Shown piece by piece: positions 1 through 7,427 of a stretch of DNA of 64,000 nucleotides. The stretch spans positions 124,001-188,000 of the forward strand of contig JAGOQB010000005.1 of assembly GCA_017991675.1 (NCBI GenBank). The letters are read 5' to 3'. The stretch is from Phenylobacterium sp. (GTDB lineage Bacteria > Pseudomonadota > Alphaproteobacteria > Caulobacterales > Caulobacteraceae). Position 1 is the first letter of the stretch. Every line of letters starts with the position of its first letter. The notes under the pieces were generated by a model. That model made no database searches. It saw only the letters and a program-made list of their open reading frames with translations, and was not told the DNA's origin. A program made the translations under genes and the position numbers.

Positions 1-234
1 GTCGGCCTTCTTCACCGCCTCGGCCGCGTCGGTGTCGAAGAACAGGCGGCCGGCCTGCACGTTCTTGGCGACCAGGACGTCGAGCCCCGGCTCATAGATC
101 GGGATGCCGCCGGCGCGCAGGCGCTCAATCTTGCTGGCGTCCTTGTCGATGCAGGTCACCGTGTGACCGAAGTCGGCGAAACAGGCCCCGCTCACCAGGC
201 CCACATAGCCGGTGCCGATCATCGTGACGTGCAT
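1..234 (-). CDS. UDP-glucose 6-dehydrogenase, N-terminal part (cut by window edge)
   Basis: Only the first 78 codons are in the window; the rest lies before position 1. The protein starts [16 protein letters not shown], a Rossmann dinucleotide-binding motif (GxGYVGL) typical of UDP-glucose/GDP-mannose dehydrogenases. It continues with CIDKD, the acidic residue that binds the NAD ribose, and with PIYEPGLD, a conserved block of this family. The enzyme oxidises a nucleotide sugar to a uronic acid for surface polysaccharide or lipid A decoration. The start ATG is at 232-234. UDP-glucose is likelier than GDP-mannose as substrate because of the YEPGL block, but the rest of the protein is needed to decide. 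Confidence 0.9.
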   Translation of the reverse strand, partial: MHVTMIGTGYVGLVSGACFADFGHTVTCIDKDASKIERLRAGGIPIYEPGLDVLVAKNVQAGRLFFDTDAAEAVKKAD

Positions 235-356
235 GGGTTATCCTTGAGATCTGTTCCCGCCCCGTTTTTCACCACGCCGCGAGCGCCCCCGCAATCGCAC
301 GTCGATCCAGAACGGAACAATGTTCTTTTGAGTAAGCAAGCTGTACGCCAGCGGCG

Positions 357-1856
357 CTAGACTTCCTGATTGTAGGCGCCGACCTGCGGACGTCTGGCCA
401 GCCGCGGCTTTACTTCCTGGCGGAAGAGCGCGCGCATGTCGTCGTCGGACTGCGTGCTTTCCACCACCACGACGATCTCGGGCTTGTTGGACGAGGCCCG
501 CACCAGCACCCAGGAGCCGTCCTCCAGCGCCACGCGCACGCCGTTGACCGTGATCACCTCGACGATCTTGCGGCCGAGGATCGTACCGCCCGCGGCGGCC
601 AGGGCCTGATATTCGGCGACCACGTCGTCGACGACGCCGTACTTTTCCTCATCGGCGCAGTGCGGCGACATGGTCAGCGAGGTGAAGGCCACCGGCAGAG
701 CGGCCTTCAGCTGCGAGAGCGTCTTGCCCGGATTGCGGTCCAGCATCGACAGGATGGCGGCCGCCGCGGTCAGGCCGCAGTCGTAGCCGTTGCCCAGCGG
801 CGGATTGAAGAAGAAGTGGCCGCTCTTCTCGAACCCGGCCAGGGCGCCGATCTCGGCGGTCTTGCGCTTGATGTAGCTGTGGCCGGTCTTCCAGTAGACG
901 GTCTTGGCGCCGTTAGCCGCCAGCACCGGATCGGTGGCGAACAGGCCGGTGGACTTCACGTCGACCACGAAGGTCGCATCCTTGTGCAGCGCCGACAGGT
1001 CGCGCGCCAGCATCAGGCCGATCTTGTCGGCGAAGATCTCCTCGCCGGTGTCGTCGACGACGCCGCAGCGGTCGCCGTCGCCGTCGAAGCCCAGCGCCAG
1101 GTCCGCGCCATGCTCTTTGACGGCCTTGGCCATCTCCTTGAGCATTTCATGGTCTTCGGGATTGGGGTTGTAGCGCGGGAAGCTCCAGTCGAGGTCGCAG
1201 TCCATCTCGATGACCTCGACGCCCATGTTGCGCAGGGCTTGCGGCGCGAAGGCCCCGGCCGTGCCGTTGCCGCAGGCGCAGACCACCTTCAGCGGCCGCT
1301 TGATCTGCGCGCGCTTGGAGACGTCGTCGATGAAGGTCTGGGCGAAGCCCTGCACGTGGGTCAGCGAGCCGCCGGGACGGGTCTTGCCCGCGCCGCCGAG
1401 CACGATCTCCTTCAGGCGGCCCATCTCGACCGGGCCGAAGGTCAGCGGCCGCTGGGCGCCCATCTTCACGCCGGTCCAGCCGTTCTCGTTGTGGCTGGCG
1501 GTGACCATCGCCACGCAGGGCGCATCGAGCGCGAACTGTGCGAAATAGGCGGTCGGCGACAGCGCCAGCCCGATGTCGACCACCTCGCAGCCGGCCGCCA
1601 CCAGCCCGACGGTCAGCGCCTGTTTGATCGACAGCGAATAGGACCGATAGTCGTGCCCGACGACGATCTTCGTTTGCCCGAGTTCGTGGATGTAGGTCCC
1701 AAGACCCAGCCCCAGCGCCTCGATGCCCAGCAGGTTGATCTCCGGCCCGAACAGCCAGCGCGCGTCGTATTCGCGGAAGCCGGTCGCCTTCACCAGCGGG
1801 GTGACTTCGTATTCGAACGTATTGGGCGTGAGATCGGCGCGCGGGACGGGCAGCAT
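357..1856 (-). CDS. phosphomannomutase/phosphoglucomutase
   Basis: A 499-aa alpha-D-phosphohexomutase that interconverts hexose 6-phosphate and 1-phosphate, feeding GDP-mannose or UDP-glucose synthesis for envelope polysaccharide. The phosphoserine loop TASHNENG (Ser about residue 121) and the metal loop DGDGDR (about 258-262) are intact, as is the CACGNGTAG block. Length fits the PMM/PGM family. The start ATG has a GGAG about 10 nt upstream. It lies 122 nt upstream of the UDP-sugar dehydrogenase on the same strand, consistent with a shared role in nucleotide-sugar supply. Whether mannose or glucose is preferred cannot be read from the sequence. Confidence 0.93.
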   Translation of the reverse strand: MLPVPRADLTPNTFEYEVTPLVKATGFREYDARWLFGPEINLLGIEALGLGLGTYIHELGQTKIVVGHDYRSYSLSIKQALTVGLVAAGCEVVDIGLALSPTAYFAQFALDAPCVAMVTASHNENGWTGVKMGAQRPLTFGPVEMGRLKEIVLGGAGKTRPGGSLTHVQGFAQTFIDDVSKRAQIKRPLKVVCACGNGTAGAFAPQALRNMGVEVIEMDCDLDWSFPRYNPNPEDHEMLKEMAKAVKEHGADLALGFDGDGDRCGVVDDTGEEIFADKIGLMLARDLSALHKDATFVVDVKSTGLFATDPVLAANGAKTVYWKTGHSYIKRKTAEIGALAGFEKSGHFFFNPPLGNGYDCGLTAAAAILSMLDRNPGKTLSQLKAALPVAFTSLTMSPHCADEEKYGVVDDVVAEYQALAAAGGTILGRKIVEVITVNGVRVALEDGSWVLVRASSNKPEIVVVVESTQSDDDMRALFRQEVKPRLARRPQVGAYNQEV

Positions 1857-1952
1857 CGTAACTCCGTTATCTCTGTCTCGTGGCTCTTAAAGGCCCGCAG
1901 ACCTTAAGACCATGCGAACGCGAACCTTCGGCGGCCGTTTCGTGACGATCCG

Positions 1953-2933
1953 TCAGACCCCGGCGCGAACCAGGTCGTGCACCCGCAGGATGCCGACCGG
2001 CCGCCCGTCCTCGACCACGAACAGCACCGTGACCATCGGCAGCGGGTCGCTCATCAGCGCCAGGGCCTCGGCCGCCAGCATCTGCGGCGGCGCGGTCTTT
2101 TTGGGGCCTGCGGTCATCACCTCGCCAGCGGTGTGGGTCAGCAGGCCGTCGAGATGGCGGCGCAGGTCGCCGTCGGTGATGACGCCCTTCAGCGCCCCGG
2201 TCGCATCGGTCACCCCGATGATCCCGAACGCCTTTTCGGTCATCACCAGCAGCGCCTCGGACATCGGCGTCGCTTCGCCGACCAGCGGCAGCTCGTCCTT
2301 GCCGTGCATCAGGTCGCCGACCGTACGCAGCATGGCGCCCAGCTTGCCGCCCGGGTGGAAGATCTTGAAGTCCTTGGCGCTGAACCCGCGGCGCTCCAGC
2401 AGCGACACCGCCAGGGCGTCGCCGATGGCGATCTGCAGGGTGGTCGAGGTGGTCGGCGCCTTGACCTCGGAGGTCACCTCGGTGGCGTCGGCCAGCAGCA
2501 GCGCCACGTCGGCCGCCTGGCCCAGCGGGCTGTCGGCGAAGGCGGTCAGCGCGATCAGCGGGATGTGGAAGCGCCGCGAATAGGCGATGACGTCGGCCAG
2601 CTCCTGGTTCTGACCGGACTTCGACAGCGCCAGGATAACGTCGCCCTCGGCGATCATACCCAGGTCGCCGTGGCTGGCCTCATTGGCGTGCACGAAGAAG
2701 GCCGGAGCCCCGGTCGAGGCGAAGGTCGCGGCGATCTTCTTGGCCACGTGCCCCGACTTGCCGATGCCGGTGCAGATCACCCGGCCCTTGGCGGCGAACA
2801 GCAGGTCGACGGCCTTCTCGAAGGCCTCGCCCAGAGTGTCGGCCTGCAGGCGCAGGGCGTCGGCCTCGGCGGTCAGCACGCGCCGACCCACGGCGACGGC
2901 GTCGAACTTGGTCATCTGGGCGGCGTCCGTCAT
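1953..2933 (-). CDS. kdsD: arabinose-5-phosphate isomerase (KdsD/KpsF family)
   Basis: A 326-aa protein with an N-terminal SIS sugar-isomerase domain (about 35-180: CTGIGKSGHVAKK, FVHANEASHGDLG) followed by two CBS domains (about 205-320, including GVITDGDLRRHLD). KdsD converts ribulose 5-phosphate to arabinose 5-phosphate, the first committed step toward Kdo. I chose the ATG at 2931-2933 (MTDAAQMTKF) because it overlaps the stop of the upstream small gene as ATGA; the frame stays open farther upstream but is not family-like there. It belongs functionally with waaA, lpxK and lpxL elsewhere in the window. Confidence 0.93.
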   Translation of the reverse strand: MTDAAQMTKFDAVAVGRRVLTAEADALRLQADTLGEAFEKAVDLLFAAKGRVICTGIGKSGHVAKKIAATFASTGAPAFFVHANEASHGDLGMIAEGDVILALSKSGQNQELADVIAYSRRFHIPLIALTAFADSPLGQAADVALLLADATEVTSEVKAPTTSTTLQIAIGDALAVSLLERRGFSAKDFKIFHPGGKLGAMLRTVGDLMHGKDELPLVGEATPMSEALLVMTEKAFGIIGVTDATGALKGVITDGDLRRHLDGLLTHTAGEVMTAGPKKTAPPQMLAAEALALMSDPLPMVTVLFVVEDGRPVGILRVHDLVRAGV

Positions 2934-3175
2934 TTGGTGGGGCTGAGCTTCTGGGCTTGGATGTCGGCGACCGCCTCGCGCGCGGCCTTGATCCGCTGCT
3001 CGGAGGCTGCGGTCTCGCGCTGCATGGCGGCCTTGGCCTGGGCCGTCTGCTGCACGGGCATGTGGCCGAACGGTCCGGGCGAGCGGGCGCCCAGGCCCTG
3101 GGGCCATACGGCGGCCAGCGCCACAAGGGCGAGCGCCAGGATCGCGGCGAGCGGGTAGAACAGGCGATCGGACAT
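2930..3175 (-). CDS. small single-pass membrane protein of unknown function
   Basis: An 81-aa protein: a short N-terminus, one hydrophobic segment (about residues 6-27, LFYPLAAILALALVALAAVW), then a charged, helix-prone C-terminal half with repeated Ala/Lys/Glu that may form a coiled coil. The topology predicts an inner-membrane anchor with a periplasmic tail. Its stop overlaps the start of kdsD (ATGA at 2930-2933), so the two are translationally coupled. In enterobacteria the kdsD neighbourhood includes lptC, another single-pass periplasmic protein, but this one is much too short and shows no LptC motif I can recognise. Real by coupling and codon bias; function unknown. Confidence 0.75.
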   Translation of the reverse strand: MSDRLFYPLAAILALALVALAAVWPQGLGARSPGPFGHMPVQQTAQAKAAMQRETAASEQRIKAAREAVADIQAQKLSPTK

Positions 3176-3277
3176 GGGTGCTCATATAGACAGCGCCGCC
3201 CTCATCGGCCAGCGGACCTTGACGCTGGGGGCGCCGGGCCTTAGCCCGCTGGCAACCTGCAGACGGAGCGCCGCGCC

Positions 3278-3991
3278 TTGCCCACCTTGATCCTTCTTCG
3301 CCACGGCCAGAGCCAATGGAACCTCGAAGACCGCTTCACCGGTTGGGTGGACGTCGACCTGACCGACGAGGGCGAGGCCCAGGCCAAGAAGGGCGGCGAG
3401 CTGATCAAGGCGGCCGGGCTGCAGATCGACCGCGCCTACACCTCGGTGCTGACCCGCGCCATCCGCACCCTCTGGCTGGCCCTCACCGCCGCCGGCCAGG
3501 TGTTCGTGCCCGAGACCAAGGACTGGCGCCTGAACGAACGCCACTACGGCGGGCTGACCGGCCTCAACAAGACGCAGACCGCCGCCAAGCACGGTGATGA
3601 CCAGGTCAAGGTGTGGCGCCGTTCGTACGACGTGCCGCCGCCGCCGCTGGCGCCGGGCGGCGAGTTCGATTTCTCCAAGGACCGCCGCTACGCCGGCGCC
3701 GTGTTGCCCGACACTGAGAGCCTGAAGACCACCCTCGACCGTGTGCAGCCCTACTGGGACGCCGAGATTGCACCGCACTTGAAAGCCGGTGAGACCCTGC
3801 TGGTTGCGGCGCATGGCAATTCTCTACGCGCGATTGTGAAGCTGCTGTTCGACCTGTCTGACGAGGCCATCATCGGCGTCGAAATTCCGACCGGAAACCC
3901 GCTGCTGATCGAGCTCGACGCTAACCTTAAGCCGACCTCGGCGCGCTATCTCGACGAGGCCCGCGCCACGGCCCTGCCGCCGGTCGCATGA
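3278..3991 (+). CDS. gpmA: 2,3-bisphosphoglycerate-dependent phosphoglycerate mutase
   Basis: A 237-aa histidine phosphatase-fold enzyme interconverting 3- and 2-phosphoglycerate in glycolysis and gluconeogenesis. The phosphoacceptor RHGQ motif is at residues 8-11 (His9). [26 protein letters not shown] and the second catalytic [10 protein letters not shown] are all present, and length fits dPGM. The start is a TTG at 3278-3280 with GGAG about 10 nt upstream; no ATG gives the conserved N-terminus. Its stop overlaps the start of the next gene (ATGA, 3988-3991). Confidence 0.95.
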   Translation: MPTLILLRHGQSQWNLEDRFTGWVDVDLTDEGEAQAKKGGELIKAAGLQIDRAYTSVLTRAIRTLWLALTAAGQVFVPETKDWRLNERHYGGLTGLNKTQTAAKHGDDQVKVWRRSYDVPPPPLAPGGEFDFSKDRRYAGAVLPDTESLKTTLDRVQPYWDAEIAPHLKAGETLLVAAHGNSLRAIVKLLFDLSDEAIIGVEIPTGNPLLIELDANLKPTSARYLDEARATALPPVA

Positions 3992-4431
3992 CCTCGGGCG
4001 CCGACCTTGCGCACATGCGCCGCGCCATCGCCCTGGCGCGGACGCATGTCGGCCTGACCGGGGACAATCCCAGCGTCGGCTGCGTGCTGGTCAAGGACGG
4101 CGTCGTCGTCGGCGAGGGGGTCACCGCCACCGGCGGTCGTCCCCACGCCGAGGAGCAGGCTATTGAAAAAGCGGGTGAAAACGCGCGCGGCGCGGTCGCC
4201 TACGTGACCTTGGAACCGTGCGGCGCGCGCTCGTCGGGCGCGGCGTCCTGCTCGCAGCGGCTGGTCGCGGCCGGCGTCGCCGAGGTGGTGATCGCCTGCG
4301 AGGACGCCTCGCCCTACGCCTCCGGCCAGGGGGCCGAGCGACTGGCGGCGGCCGGCGTCCCGGTGCGGCTCGGCGTGCTCGCCGACGAGGCCGCGGGCCT
4401 CTATGAAACCTACCGGCCGCCCCGCAATTAA
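3988..4431 (+). CDS. stand-alone RibD-type deaminase domain protein
   Basis: A 147-aa zinc deaminase of the cytidine/deoxycytidylate deaminase superfamily. It shows HAE (residues 53-55) and a PCG...C zinc site (Cys78, Cys88), and the [10 protein letters not shown] block typical of the pyrimidine deaminase half of RibD. The C-terminal reductase half of RibD is absent, so it cannot by itself perform both riboflavin steps. The spacing between the two cysteines is one residue longer than in RibD. It is coupled to gpmA by an ATGA overlap, an unexpected partner. Substrate uncertain: diaminohydroxyphosphoribosylaminopyrimidine or another pyrimidine. Confidence 0.83.
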   Translation: MTSGADLAHMRRAIALARTHVGLTGDNPSVGCVLVKDGVVVGEGVTATGGRPHAEEQAIEKAGENARGAVAYVTLEPCGARSSGAASCSQRLVAAGVAEVVIACEDASPYASGQGAERLAAAGVPVRLGVLADEAAGLYETYRPPRN

Positions 4432-4511
4432 CCACCGCAACCTAACCCGCGGAAAGAGCGTGTTAATTACGCGGGCCTAGGATCGGACCCTGAAAGTCAG
4501 TGGGGTTTCCG

Positions 4512-5771
4512 ATGTCCGCCCAGAGCGCTCCAGCCCAGGAGTTGCGCAGGCTCGATCAGCATGAGCTCGACGCCGTCTGCGCCAAGCACGACCGCCTTTG
4601 GACCTCGAAGCCGGGCGGCGCCCGCGCCGTGTTCGCCTGGAAGGATCTCTCGGGGCTCGACCTGCGCGGCAAGAACCTCTGTGACGCCGACCTGACCGGC
4701 GCCGTGCTCGCCAACTGCCAGATGCAGGGCGTGCGCCTGGACCACGCCAACCTGTTCGGCGCCGATCTGCAGAACGCCAACCTGACCGACGCTTCGCTGC
4801 GTCGGGCCGACCTGCGCGGCGCGTGCCTGCGCGGGGCCAACCTGACCGCCGCCGACATGTTCGAGGCCGACCTGCGCGAAGGCTCGATCGCCGTCGGCGA
4901 CCGCGACAAGGGCCTGCGGGTGCTCGAGCATATCAACCGGGTGGGCGAGGCGTCGGGCGCGATCCTGGCCGGGGCCAACCTCGAACGCTCGCGGCTGTCG
5001 GGCGTCATGGCGATCAAGGCCGACTTCAGCGACGCGATCCTCAAGGACGCCAAGCTGGTCCGCGCCAACCTCAAGCAAGCCAACATGTCGGGCGCCAACA
5101 TGGCCGGCGCGGACCTGTCGGGGGCGGACCTGGCCGGCGCGGACCTGCGCGACGTGATCCTGGTCGGGGCCAAGACCTTCGCCTGGAACGTCAGCCAGGC
5201 CGACATGCGCGGCGTGCTGACCGACGATCCGGTCGGCAAGTCGGTGCAGGACCTGCCCTACAAGACGATGATCCGCGACCATGCCAAATGGTGCGAGACC
5301 GGCGGCGCCGAAGGCACGCCCAGCGTCTTCGACAACGCCGACCTGCGGGCGCTGGAGACCATCCGCGGCTTCAACCTGACCGCGTTGTCGGCCAAGGGCG
5401 CGGTGTTCTACGGCCTCGACATGGAGGGCGTGCAGCTGCAAGGCGCGCAGCTCGACGGCGCCGACCTGCGCAACTGCAACCTGCGACGTGCGGATCTGCG
5501 CGGCGCGCGCCTGATCGGGGCCAAGCTGTCGGGCGCCGACCTGCGCGACGCCCAGATGGGCCCGCTGCTGCTGGGCGCGGACCGCACCTTGCCGAGCAAC
5601 CTGACCGGGGCGACGTTGAAGAACGCCGACCTGGCGCGCGCCGACTGCCGCCACGCGATCTTCGTCGACGCCGACCTCAGCCGGGCGAACTTCACCAGCG
5701 CCATGGTCCGCAACGCCAACCTGACCAACGCCCAGAAGTGGGGCGCGCGCGGGCTCGAAGACGTGATCTGA
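4512..5771 (+). CDS. pentapeptide-repeat protein
   Basis: A 419-aa protein built mostly of A(D/N)LxG/x pentapeptide repeats. One block runs from about residue 45 to 240 and a second from about 275 to 410, separated by a non-repeat stretch (DDPVGKSVQDLP...TGGAEGTPSV). Such repeats fold as a right-handed quadrilateral beta-helix; some family members mimic DNA or bind gyrase, but many are unassigned. The N-terminal 40 residues are not repeats, and no signal peptide or membrane segment is visible, so it is probably cytosolic. I prefer the ATG at 4512 (GGGG about 7 nt upstream) over the in-frame GTG at 4500. Confidence 0.88.
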   Translation: MSAQSAPAQELRRLDQHELDAVCAKHDRLWTSKPGGARAVFAWKDLSGLDLRGKNLCDADLTGAVLANCQMQGVRLDHANLFGADLQNANLTDASLRRADLRGACLRGANLTAADMFEADLREGSIAVGDRDKGLRVLEHINRVGEASGAILAGANLERSRLSGVMAIKADFSDAILKDAKLVRANLKQANMSGANMAGADLSGADLAGADLRDVILVGAKTFAWNVSQADMRGVLTDDPVGKSVQDLPYKTMIRDHAKWCETGGAEGTPSVFDNADLRALETIRGFNLTALSAKGAVFYGLDMEGVQLQGAQLDGADLRNCNLRRADLRGARLIGAKLSGADLRDAQMGPLLLGADRTLPSNLTGATLKNADLARADCRHAIFVDADLSRANFTSAMVRNANLTNAQKWGARGLEDVI

Positions 5772-5833
5772 CGCCGCGTGGGCTGACGCCCGGGCAAGAC
5801 GCTATCCTCGGCGTCCGCCAGGGAGAGCGCCGC

Positions 5834-6601
5834 ATGCAAACCGTCAGTGTCGAAGTCCGCGGCCGCACAGCGGTCGTCACCATCGAGCGGCCCGAGCGCC
5901 GCAACGCCGTCGACGGCGCCACCGCCCAGGCGCTCTACGACGCCTTCAAGGCCTTCGACGCCGACGCGGCGCTGGATGTCGCGGTGCTGCAGGGCCGCGG
6001 CGGGGCGTTCTGCGCCGGCGCCGATCTCAAGGGCGTCAGCGAGGGACGCGGCAATCCGGTCCACCGCGACGGCGACCTCGGGCCGATGGGCTGCACGCGC
6101 CTGGCCCTTTCCAAGCCGGTCATCGCCGCCGTCGAAGGCCACGCCGTCGCCGGCGGGCTGGAGGTCGCGGCCTGGTGCGACCTGCGTGTCGCGGCCGAGG
6201 ACGCGGTGTTCGGGGTGTTTTGCCGCCGGTTCGGCGTGCCGCTGATCGACCTGGGCACCGTGCGGCTGCCGCGGCTGATCGGCCATTCGCGGGCCATGGA
6301 CCTGATCCTGACCGGGCGTCCGGTCGGCGCCAAGGAGGCGTTCGAGATCGGGCTCGCCAACCGCCTGGCCCCCAGCGGCGGAGCGCTGGAGGCGGCGCTG
6401 GAGCTGGCCGCGCAGATCGGCGCCTTCCCGCAGACCTGCCTGCGCAACGACCGGGCCTCGGCGATCGCCCAGTGGTCGATGGACTGGGACAGCGCCACCC
6501 GATTGGAGGTCGAGCTGGGCCGCGCCACCCTGGCCAGCGGCGAGGCGCGCGACGGCGCGACCCGCTTCGCCTCCGGTCAGGGGCGGCACGGGGCGTTCTG
6601 A
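5834..6601 (+). CDS. enoyl-CoA hydratase/isomerase family protein
   Basis: A 255-aa crotonase-fold protein. The oxyanion-hole segments are visible (GGAFCAGADLKG near residue 60 and EGHAVAGGLEVA near 105), followed by the usual C-terminal helices. Family members hydrate, isomerise or hydrolyse acyl-CoA thioesters in fatty-acid or amino-acid breakdown. The usual hydratase glutamate pair is not clear: the segment after the second oxyanion loop reads FGVFCRRFGVPLIDLGTVRLPRLIG, so the exact reaction is open. The start ATG has GGGAGAG about 6 nt upstream. It is separate from the pentapeptide gene before it (62-nt gap). Confidence 0.88.
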   Translation: MQTVSVEVRGRTAVVTIERPERRNAVDGATAQALYDAFKAFDADAALDVAVLQGRGGAFCAGADLKGVSEGRGNPVHRDGDLGPMGCTRLALSKPVIAAVEGHAVAGGLEVAAWCDLRVAAEDAVFGVFCRRFGVPLIDLGTVRLPRLIGHSRAMDLILTGRPVGAKEAFEIGLANRLAPSGGALEAALELAAQIGAFPQTCLRNDRASAIAQWSMDWDSATRLEVELGRATLASGEARDGATRFASGQGRHGAF

Positions 6602-6603
6602 GG

Positions 6604-6637
6604 CCAAAAGAAAGGGCGGCGCCTTGCGGCGCCGCCC
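6604..6637 (-). terminator. intrinsic terminator downstream of hsp20
   Basis: A perfect 10-bp GC stem (arms 6614-6623 and 6628-6637) with a 4-nt loop. Read on the minus strand it is followed by a T-rich run (TTTCTTTT), the classical order for a terminator of the hsp20 transcript. On the plus strand there is no T run after the stem, though it could still slow transcripts from the enoyl-CoA hydratase gene. Confidence 0.75.
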
Positions 6638-6658
6638 TGCACAGTCTGGGAGGGGAGT

Positions 6659-6686
6659 GGGGCGGCGCAGGTCGCTGCGCCGCCCC
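6659..6686. other. GC hairpin between the enoyl-CoA hydratase and hsp20 genes
   Basis: A 12-bp inverted repeat (GGGGCGGCGCAG / CTGCGCCGCCCC) with a 4-nt loop, in the 114-nt gap between convergent genes. It has no T tail on either strand. It probably helps insulate or stabilise the 3' ends together with the terminator next to it. Confidence 0.5.
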
Positions 6687-6715
6687 GGAGGGCTGGAAGC
6701 CGCCTCGGGGGGAGG

Positions 6716-7171
6716 TTAGGCGGCCTTCTCGCCTTCGATCAGGTTGGCTTCGGTCGCGGTCGAAATCGCGATCGTGCGGGGCTTCAGGGCCTCGGGGAGC
6801 TCACGCTTCAGCGAGATGGACAGCAGGCCGTCGGCGAGCTTGGCCTCGGTGACCACCACGTAGTCGGCAAGCTGGAACCGGCGCTCGAAGTTGCGCTCGG
6901 CCAGGCCGCGATGGAGGAACCGGCGCTGGTCGTCGTTGGCGGCCTTGCGGCCCTGGACGGTCAGGAGGTTTTCCTTGACCTCGATGTTCAGTTCATCCGG
7001 ACGGAAGCCGGCGACCGCGATCTCGACGCGGTAGGCGTTCTCGTCGGTGCGCTCGATGTTGTAGGGCGGATAGCCGGCGGCGGCGTCGGCGCTGGCGGTC
7101 TCCAGCAGCGAGGCCAGGCGGTCGAAGCCCACGACAGAGCGGTAGAGCGGGGAGAAGTCGATCGTACGCAT
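6716..7171 (-). CDS. small heat shock protein, Hsp20/alpha-crystallin family
   Basis: A 151-aa ATP-independent holdase chaperone. The alpha-crystallin domain spans about residues 35-130, with YRVEIAVAGFRPDEL, the LTVQG strand and the conserved AKLADGLLSISL (A-x3-G-L-L). A C-terminal IAI-type motif (RTIAIS) mediates oligomer contacts in this family. The N-terminus MRTIDFSPLYRSVVGFDRL is typical of the IbpA class. The start ATG (7169-7171) lies 9 nt from an AAGAAGG Shine-Dalgarno that is buried in a predicted hairpin, and a sigma32-like promoter lies about 115 nt upstream; both are annotated separately. Confidence 0.94.
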   Translation of the reverse strand: MRTIDFSPLYRSVVGFDRLASLLETASADAAAGYPPYNIERTDENAYRVEIAVAGFRPDELNIEVKENLLTVQGRKAANDDQRRFLHRGLAERNFERRFQLADYVVVTEAKLADGLLSISLKRELPEALKPRTIAISTATEANLIEGEKAA

Positions 7172-7276
7172 GAGTTGGTACCTTCTTGGCTTAAGCAAGG
7201 TTGCGTGGTTCGGACTGCACGCGAGCCGCAATCGGCCTCGCCCTGTGTCCGGAAGGCCCGGATGACCAGCGCCTTC
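7172..7276 (-). promoter_or_regulatory. ROSE-like RNA thermometer in the hsp20 5' UTR
   Basis: On the minus strand the last hairpin before the start (7180-7201) pairs ACCUUgCUU with AAGAAGGU, so the Shine-Dalgarno is fully sequestered. A bulged G lies within a UUGCU element. That U(U/C)GCU opposite the Shine-Dalgarno, with a bulged G, is the hallmark of ROSE elements, which control small heat shock genes in alphaproteobacteria. The full leader is about 105 nt if transcription starts near 7276. The upstream leader contains further GC-rich pairings that I could not fold reliably. No probing data; this is pattern-based. Confidence 0.65.
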
Positions 7277-7284
7277 GAATGGTT

Positions 7285-7312
7285 AGGTGGGAGGCGATTT
7301 GTCCCGTTCAAG
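7285..7312 (-). promoter_or_regulatory. sigma32-type heat shock promoter for hsp20
   Basis: On the minus strand CTTGAAC (7306-7312) is followed after 14 nt by CCCACCT (7285-7291). This closely matches the heat-shock consensus CTTGAAA-N(11-16)-CCCATnT. It is correctly oriented toward hsp20 and would start RNA near 7276. Confidence 0.65.
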
Positions 7313-7427
7313 ACCTGCGCCGGGCAACAATCGTGCATGGCCAGGCCGGCGAGCGCGCAAGCCGGGTTGCCAGCGGCGCGGGCCCGTCTAGGCTGCGCCG
7401 CGTCCAGGAAAACAACCAGAAGGCACG

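Noticed and set aside
660..1907. A 415-codon plus-strand frame over phosphomannomutase
   Set aside because: Composition (many Arg, Gln, His, Asp repeats) is typical of antisense frames, and the sense strand encodes a full phosphohexomutase.
4432..4511. TTAA-containing gap before the pentapeptide gene, examined for a CtrA box
   Set aside because: TTAACC and TTAATT occur, but no TTAA-N7-TTAA spacing is present. Nothing supports CtrA binding.
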